A DNA stretch of 64,000 bases from Cerioporus squamosus (taxonomy: Eukaryota; Basidiomycota; Agaricomycetes; Polyporales; Polyporaceae): positions 62,001 through 126,000 of the forward strand of contig JABYQS010000021.1 of the NCBI GenBank assembly GCA_022592435.1, given 5' to 3'. The notes beneath the pieces are model-generated. The model was not told the DNA's origin. It ran no database searches and was given only the letters and a program-made list of their open reading frames with translations. The position numbers were made by a program, and so were the translations under genes. Position 1 is the stretch's first letter; every line of letters starts with the position of its first letter. Shown piece by piece: positions 57,301 to 64,000 of this stretch.

Positions 57301-60300
57301 GCAGGGCTTGAAATGTGTCACCTTCCTCCCTCAGGCACGCCGCCCCTGCGTTCAGTTGTGTTCTGAACGTTGACTGACACTCGTCCGCAGATCATCCCAG
57401 CATTTGCTACAGTAGCGAGGACTTCGGCTTCTCGGATCCAAGTCTTCCATCTGGAGCAGCTCGCCATCCTTGTGGGCATCATCAAGCAGCACGTCCGGAA
57501 TCACACGACAGAGATCTTTAAGCTCGTACAAGACCTCTGGGACAATGTCCTCCTCCAGCTACCCCTTATGTCGCTCGTCGAGGCCCTTGGAAGAGCTCTC
57601 GATGCTGAGTTCAAGCCCTTCATTCCGATGATCCTTCCCCCTATTCTCAAGGTATTCGAGGGCGAACTCAACGAGAAGACGGGCAACACGCAGATGAAGA
57701 TCTTCGACGCATTCCTTACCTTCGGTGCGAACATCGAGGAGTACCTGCAGCTAGTCATCCCTCTCATCGTCAAGACGTACGAGCGCCCGGACGCAGCCAC
57801 TCAGCTGCGCAAGAAGGCGATCCAAACCATTGAGGGGCTAACACGACGGGTGAACTTTTCGGATCATGCATCGCGTATCATCCACCCGCTCGTGAGGGTG
57901 CTCAATAACGGGAATAACGAGCTGAGGATGGCGGTGTTGGATACGCTCTGTGCGCTCATGATACAGCTAGGGTCGGACTTCGCGATCTTCCACCCTACGA
58001 TTCGCAAGGTAAGCAGAACATTCTGGGGCACGATGTGTGCTCATGACATTGCAGACCATCATTCGTCACCGTATATCCCACCTTCGGTATGAGAACCTCA
58101 TCGACAAGCTCCTCAAGGGAGAGCGGCTGCCGCAGGAGACCTCTGTACTCGACTTGTGAGTGCGCACGAGGTCCACTCTGCTTGTTACTCATTGGTGGAC
58201 AGGGCAAGTGACAGCTCGAAGGCCACGGACTACCAGGCCCCTGCGGAGGCGACCAAGATGGCCGTCAACCAGCAGCACCTCAAGCAGGCGTGGGATGTCT
58301 CGCAGGTCACGACAAAGGAAGACTGGTTTGAGTGGATCCAGAAGTTGTCGGTCGAGTTCATGCGGGAGTCGCCTTCGCATGCACTTCGGGCTTGCATGAG
58401 CTTGGTCGATGTGCACCAGCCGTTGGCAAGGGAACTTTTCAACGCTGCATTTGTCTCCTGCTGGGGAGAATTGTACGACCAGTACCAGGTTCGTCCCGCG
58501 TTCGCTGAGAGACGTTTCCTGTGTTCACCTACCGACGTCCATGCAGGAGGACCTGGTTCGTTCCATCGAGTACGCCATTACGTCAAGTACAGCACCTTCG
58601 GAGCTCGTTCATAGGTTACTCAACCTCGCCGAGTTCATGGAGCACGAGGAGAAGGCGCTGCCTATCGAGAACCGCACGCTGGGTGAGTACGCCATGAAGT
58701 TCCACGCGTACGCCAAGGCACTGCACTACAAGGAACTCGAGTTCTTCACGGAGACTTCGCCGACGATCATCGAGGCCCTCATCAGCATCAATTCGAAGCT
58801 GCAGCAGCACGACGCCGCGTGGGGTACGCTCCTTATTGCGCGCGAACAGTACGACGTCAGCAAGCACGAGGAGTGGTACGAGCGACTGGGTCGGTGGCAG
58901 GAGGCCTTGCAGACATACGAGACGCGGGCAATCGACGACCCCGGTGCTCCTGAGATTGCGATCGGTCGCATGAAGTGTTTGCACGCTCTCGGAGAGTGGG
59001 ACCAGCTCGCCAAGCAGATCGAGGAGAACTGGTCGAACGCCAACCTCGACGACCGCCGAGAGATTGCTCCGATGGCTGCTGCTGCTGCGTGGGCATTGAA
59101 CGACTGGGAGTCGATGGACGACTACATTGCCACAATGAAGCCCGACTCTGCTGACCGGCCGTTCTACCGGGCTATTCTCGCTGTACACCAGAACCAATTC
59201 CCCAAGGCGATGGCTCAGATCGCGAAGGCCCGGGATCTGCTTGACCCAGAGCTTACGTCACTTGTCGGGGAGAGCTATGGTCGCTCGTACAAGTAGGTGT
59301 CCTCTTAGCAGAGAGTTAACTGGGTGACTGACGATATCTCAGCACGATGGTGCGGGCGCAGATGCTGTCGGAGCTGGAGGAAATAGTGAACTACAAGCAA
59401 CACGCCGACCAGCCAGACCGCCAGGCAGCAATGAGGAAGACTTGGATGAAGAGGTTACAGGGCTGTCAGCCGGATGTCGAAGTCTGGCAGCGCATTCTGC
59501 AAGTACGCGCTCTGGTACTGTCTCCTGAGGACGATCCCGTCATGTGGATCAAGTTCGCCAACCTTTGCCGCAAGTCTGATCGGATGTTCCTCGCGGAGAA
59601 GACGATCAACTCCCTGTTATTCCCTGACAGAGTGCGTGGCATCTGTAGTAGGGGCTGACCGTCATCCACTGACCTCATATCCAGCATCATCAACCTCCGG
59701 GCTATCGTGAGCAGCAGTACTCAAAGGCGCCCCCTATGGTTATCTACGCGCATCTGAAGTGCAACTGGGCGAAAGGAGAGAGGGAGGACACACTGGCCTA
59801 TCTGCGGGAGTTCTCGGGCAAGCTGGCACGCGACATTCAAACAGGGACCACGCCTCGTGCAGAGCCGGTTGGGAACAGTAAGCTGGAGGAGTTGTCACGA
59901 CTTCTCGCTCGCTGCTACTTCAAACTTGGCGAGTGGCAGTTCGCGCTCAAAGAGGAGTGGGACGCGGTGGGTATTACTTCGAAGACGGTCATAATTGTGC
60001 GCTGATCAAGCTCTCTGCAGCGGAACATCAAGGACATCTTGCAGTCCTACTACTTGGCGACGCACTATGACCCAGCATGGTACAAGGCATGGCACACGTG
60101 GGCATTGGCGAACTTCGAGGTCGTCGGCTTCCTCGAAAGCCAGCAGTTCAACAAGATCAACGATGTCCCCGGGAACGAGCTTGCCGCGCACATCGTGTCA
60201 GCTGTGACTGGTGAGTACATAATTTCTGCGTGCATCATCATCTGTATTGAGACCGCGAACAGGTTTCTTCCGTTCGATATCGTTGAGGAACGTGAACGCG

Positions 60301-62659
60301 CTACAGGATACCCTCCGTCTACTCACGCTGTGGTTCAAGTACGGCGCTCATGATGATGTCAGCCACGCTATGAGCAACGGCTTCACTGACCTCGAGGTCG
60401 ATACGTGGTTGGAGGTCATACCCCAAATCATTGCCCGTATCCAGACACCGAGCAGCAACATCCGACGGAACATCAACAACCTGCTCACGGAAGTCGGGAA
60501 GCACCATCCTCAAGCTCTGATCTACCCGCTCACCGTCGCGTCGAAGTCGTCAAGCGCCGTCAGGAAGAAGGCTGCTCTGAACATCATGGACCGTATGAAG
60601 GAGCATAGCCCAGTCATCGTCGAGCAGGCCTTGCTCGTCAGTCACGAGTTGATCCGGGTCGCCATCCTCTGGCACGAGTTGTGGCATGAAGGACTCGAGG
60701 AAGCGTCGCGACTCTACTTCACCGACCACAACCCGATGGGCATGATCGCGTTCTTGGAGCCATTGCATGACATGCTAGAAGCCGTACGTATTTCCTCCAT
60801 ATCGTCAAGAGTGTTGCTGACCTGTGACTACAGGGCCCCAAAACCGCTCGTGAGATATCGTTCACGCAAATGTTCGGACGGGACTTGCATGAAGCTCGCG
60901 AGGCGTGCAGGCGATACACGATCTATGGGGAGAAGAGGGACCTGGAGAAGGCGTGGGAAATCTACTACGGAGTAAGTCGGTCTTCCATACTCGTGAAGAG
61001 CTCTTTGCTAACTTCGTCTTTCCCAGGTGTTCAAGAAGATAGAGAAGCAGCTGCCGCAGCTGACTACCCTCGACTTGCAGTATGTCTCCCCGGAGTTGCT
61101 CAAGACACGCAACCTTGAGCTGGCTGTGCCTGGTAAGCTAGCACCCGGCGCGTGACAGTGCAGATTCGCTTACCTGTCGACAGGTACCTACCAGAGTGGA
61201 AAGCCCATCATCAAGATATCCAGTTTTGGGTCGAAGCTTTCAGTAATTTCGTCAAAGCAGAGACCACGTCGGTTGTCGATCAAGGGCAGCGATGGGAAGG
61301 AGTACCAATTCGTACTCAAGGGGCACGAAGATCTGCGGCAAGATGAACGCGTCATGCAGCTATTCAGTCTTGTCAACGGTCTACTTGCGGTGGACACGGA
61401 CTGCTTCAAGAGGCGACTCCACATCCAACGCTTCCCTGTCATTCCCCTTGCGCCGAATGCTGGTCTTCTTGGCTGGGTGAAGGACAGCGACACTCTTCAC
61501 GTACTCGTCCGAGACTACCGAGAGTCCAGGAAGGTCTTGTTAAACATCGAATACCGTTTGATGCTTCAGGTAAGTCCATCTACATGCAAGCTACTCATTA
61601 TTGCTGACATGCTACGTAGATGGCTCCCGACTATGAGAACTTGATCCTGCTGCAGAAGATTGAGGTCTTCGAATACGCGCTCGAGAACACGACTGGACAA
61701 GATCTCTATCGGGTGCTCTGGCTGAAGAGCATCAACTCGGAACACTGGCTTGAACGCCGGGCGACCTACACTCGGTCCCTCGCCGTGAATAGCATGGTCG
61801 GTCATATCCTCGGCCTCGGCGATCGCCACCCGTCCAATCTCATGCTGGAGCGCACCACGGGTAAGGTGGTGCACATCGACTTCGGCGACTGTTTCGAGGT
61901 GGCCATGCATCGCGAGAAATTCCCCGAGAAGATCCCATTCCGATTGACAAGGATGCTCACGCACGCGATGGAGGTCAGCGGCATCGAAGGAAGCTTCAGG
62001 AACACGTGCGAGATCAGCATGAAGGTGCTCCGGGAGAACAAGGAGTCGCTCATGGCGGTTCTGGAGGCGTTTGTGTACGATCCGTTGATCAATTGGCGCT
62101 TGATGCAGCCGGACGTCGAGCGGCGAGGAGAAAGTACGTCTATGTCCGATTTACATCTCTCTTCCTCCCCGGTCCGAGACATTGGTCTTACGTGTGATCT
62201 TGTGATTTAGGTGACAGTGGACGGGCGGCGGACCTTGTCCGCGCAGCTGCCTATCCCACAGCACCGATTCGCAAACTAAAGGCGGATGAGAACGACATAT
62301 TGAACGGTACGTGCCGAGATTGGCTGATAGCGTTCGAGATTTTGACCCTGGTTCTATGCCATTCAGAGGCGCAAGAAGTCCGGAATGAGCGTGCCCTCTT
62401 CGTGTACAAACGCGTACAAGATAAGCTCACAGGTACGTCATACTTTCTACGTTCTGTGGTCTCTCCGCTGATCATGTTTGTGAAGGACGCGATTTCAACC
62501 CGGACGAGGTGTTGTCGGTGCCGGCACAAGTCGACAAGCTCATTCTGCAGGCTACGTCGCTAGAGAACCTCTGCCAATGTTTCTCTGGATGGTGTGTTCC
62601 GCGTGTTTCCTCCCCTCGCCAGCGACTGACCCAAGACCCTCAGGTGTGCATTCTGGTAA
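54320..62659 (+). CDS. TOR1: TOR serine/threonine protein kinase (PIKK family)
   Basis: An intron-rich gene of roughly 2,300-2,400 residues (estimate). [17 protein letters not shown] is the first in-frame ATG. HEAT repeats fill the N-terminal half. The FAT domain lies at about 58.2-60.6 kb ([43 protein letters not shown]). The FRB domain (60.66-61.05 kb) reads [18 protein letters not shown] and [15 protein letters not shown]. The kinase domain includes [16 protein letters not shown], the catalytic loop [12 protein letters not shown] and [24 protein letters not shown] is spliced from [13 protein letters not shown] and a 16-nt last exon ending GWCAFW. TOR is the catalytic core of TORC1/TORC2 and controls growth, translation and autophagy. 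The FRB serine and tryptophan contacted by FKBP12-rapamycin are present, so rapamycin sensitivity is expected. Only one TOR gene is seen here. Some internal junctions are by eye. Confidence 0.96.
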
Positions 62660-62933
62660 TTCCGCAGTGCTTTTGGATTATTCTTACACGCTTTCGATGT
62701 ATTGTATACGCTGCTTGGACGGTCTCGCTATCTATCTGCATAATAGAATGTACCATACTCTCTTCGCACCTCAGAGCATCGAGCGCGACGAGAATGTCAC
62801 CGACGGGGGAGTACGGTCGGCCGTTGATGCGACCTGACAGTTTGGACGGTTTGGGCGGGTAGCGAGGAGGGCGCGACCGCCTGTCCCACGCCGTCGCTCT
62901 CCCTTGTTCAAACCACTCCAAGGCGGTATAACG

Positions 62934-64000
62934 ATGTCCGCCCCCTCGACTCCCGCCACCAGCTCCCAGCCTGAACAACAGTGGGGAAGAGGTACCTTTC
63001 TGTCGTTGATGTTGGTGTGGTCGTTGCTGAGCGGTCTTCCGTGCAGTGCTGCTATGTGGAGGCACCGATTGGTGAGTACCACACCCGTGATTGTCGCGGT
63101 GGCTGCTGGTCTCGGCGGCCCACGCGGAGAGGTCTCAGGGCCAGCGAACGCCTCAACCGCATTGTGGACGTGCCGTGAACTCGAGCTGCAACTGACGGAT
63201 AATGCAGGCCGCGACTGGGCAAGAAAGATAAAGGAGGGAAGAAGAACCAGGAGGATGGTACCTCGTGCGTGTTCCTTGCTATGTACCCCGCACTCGCCCT
63301 CCCCCATACCAATTCCATGTGCTCCTCCACAGCACCGATCTCCCAGAACCCCACATTCTTCGCTCTCTCAGCAATATCCAAGCGGTTTCCATCCACACGT
63401 CATGCGCCGGCTGCCACTGTGTGGTGCTTGACGTCGATGGCGTAGCATGGATGTTCGGGCGCAACGACAAGTCTTGCCTGGGGGTGACCGGCGTCGATGC
63501 GATTTCCGAGAACGAACCGAGACGCGTTACCCCGCAAGACGTTGGTGCGCCAAAAGACACACGTTTTGTTCATGCGGCTTGTGGGCGGAACCATACGCTG
63601 CTCGTGGGAAGCGACGGGCAGTTGTGGTCGGCTGGGGCGAACCATGCGGGCCAGGTGAGTGCTGTCCAGTGTTTTCTGGTTGTGACGTGTCGTAGACGTC
63701 CTGGCTGGTAGTGCGGTCATCCCGCGTGTCCGGAAATTCAGTCGTTCAAGTTGGTGCAAGGACCCAGGCATGGGGGTGCGAAGGAGAAGGTCACGAAGGC
63801 TGCGGTAGGCAACACCTTCTCTGTCGTACTCACCGAGAGCGGCAAAGGTGAGTTGATTCCCTGACTTGATACGAATATGGTTCAAAATACTCTTCTCCAG
63901 TGTTTGCGTTTGGCAGCGAGGAGAAGGGCCAGCTAGGTAACGGTCAAGCGGGTGAGCGGATTGTGTCCGCTGGCAAGTCTGCCTTCGATTTCGAAACGGA
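62934..64000 (+). CDS. RCC2-like RCC1-repeat protein (3' end outside window)
   Basis: The ATG at 62934 (MSAPSTPATSSQPEQQWGR) is followed by short exons that splice to VLLCGGTDWPRLGKK, matching the VxxCGATNWDxxGRK opening of RCC2. Repeats follow: CHCVVLDVDGVAWMFGRNDK, FVHAACGRNHTLLVGSDGQL with WSAGANHAGQ, VGNTFSVVLTESGK and VFAFGSEEKGQLGNG. The frame is open to the window end across six exons. RCC2 (TD-60) in animals associates with Rac-type GTPases, centromeres and the spindle midzone; a comparable chromosome or small-GTPase role is inference. The third intron is placed so that EDGTS joins TDLPEPHIL; an alternative donor nearby breaks the frame. It is the second RCC1-fold gene next to TOR, but is not an obvious duplicate of the F-box gene. 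Confidence 0.82.

Noticed and set aside
1..64000. CRISPR arrays, bacterial operons, riboswitches, phage or integron sites
   Set aside because: The window is clearly eukaryotic nuclear DNA with spliceosomal introns, and no such structures were seen.

Overview
The window is nuclear DNA of a filamentous basidiomycete, probably an Agaricomycete. The reasons are roughly 50-60 nt GT-AG introns in almost every gene, moderately GC-rich coding sequence, and a gene set typical of such fungi: a Zn2Cys6 regulator, Sos7, ARP8, a Con7-like zinc-finger protein and TOR. No bacterial operon, prophage, CRISPR array or intact transposon was seen. Genes were recognised by translating and splicing by eye; no database search was run.

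Layout. 1-9.8 kb is a dense block on the minus strand: the end of an APH-type phosphotransferase-like gene, the kinetochore gene sos7, two tandemly duplicated short-chain dehydrogenases separated by a 25-bp minisatellite, and an ELMO/CED-12 family protein. A 1.2-kb divergent intergenic region leads to a plus-strand serine/proline-rich orphan with a KSVRF motif (11.0-13.2 kb), followed convergently by a Zn2Cys6 transcription factor (14.0-16.1 kb). After 4.4 kb without a recognisable gene come an orphan protein with a SUMO-interaction-like motif (20.5-21.6 kb), an intron-containing tRNA-Pro(AGG) gene, ARP8 of the INO80 complex (22.0-25.1 kb), and a convergent coiled-coil RING protein (26.5-28.1 kb).

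28-51 kb is sparse. The only confident protein gene is a Con7-like C2H2 factor (39.4-42.0 kb), with 11.3 kb and 9.3 kb of unrecognised sequence on its two sides. Base composition switches between strands sharply at its 5' end. A second tRNA-Pro(AGG) gene with a different intron lies at 51.3 kb.

51.6-64 kb is dense again. An F-box/RCC1 protein and the TOR kinase are transcribed divergently from a 337-bp spacer, and an RCC2-like RCC1-repeat gene follows TOR and runs off the window. TOR is complete from HEAT repeats to FATC; its last residues come from a 16-nt terminal exon.

Themes: growth control (TOR), chromosome and chromatin biology (Sos7, ARP8, RCC2-like), ubiquitin/SUMO-linked proteins (F-box, RING, SIM-like), Rac-type signalling (ELMO) and transcription (Zn2Cys6, Con7-like). 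I see no operon-like functional cluster beyond the SDR duplication. The most noteworthy points are an apparent one-base frame anomaly in the conserved N-terminus of ARP8, a GC-AG intron in the same gene, the SIM orphan, the paired tRNA-Pro genes with unrelated introns, and several intron-bearing reading frames in the sparse regions that may be unrecognised or decaying genes.
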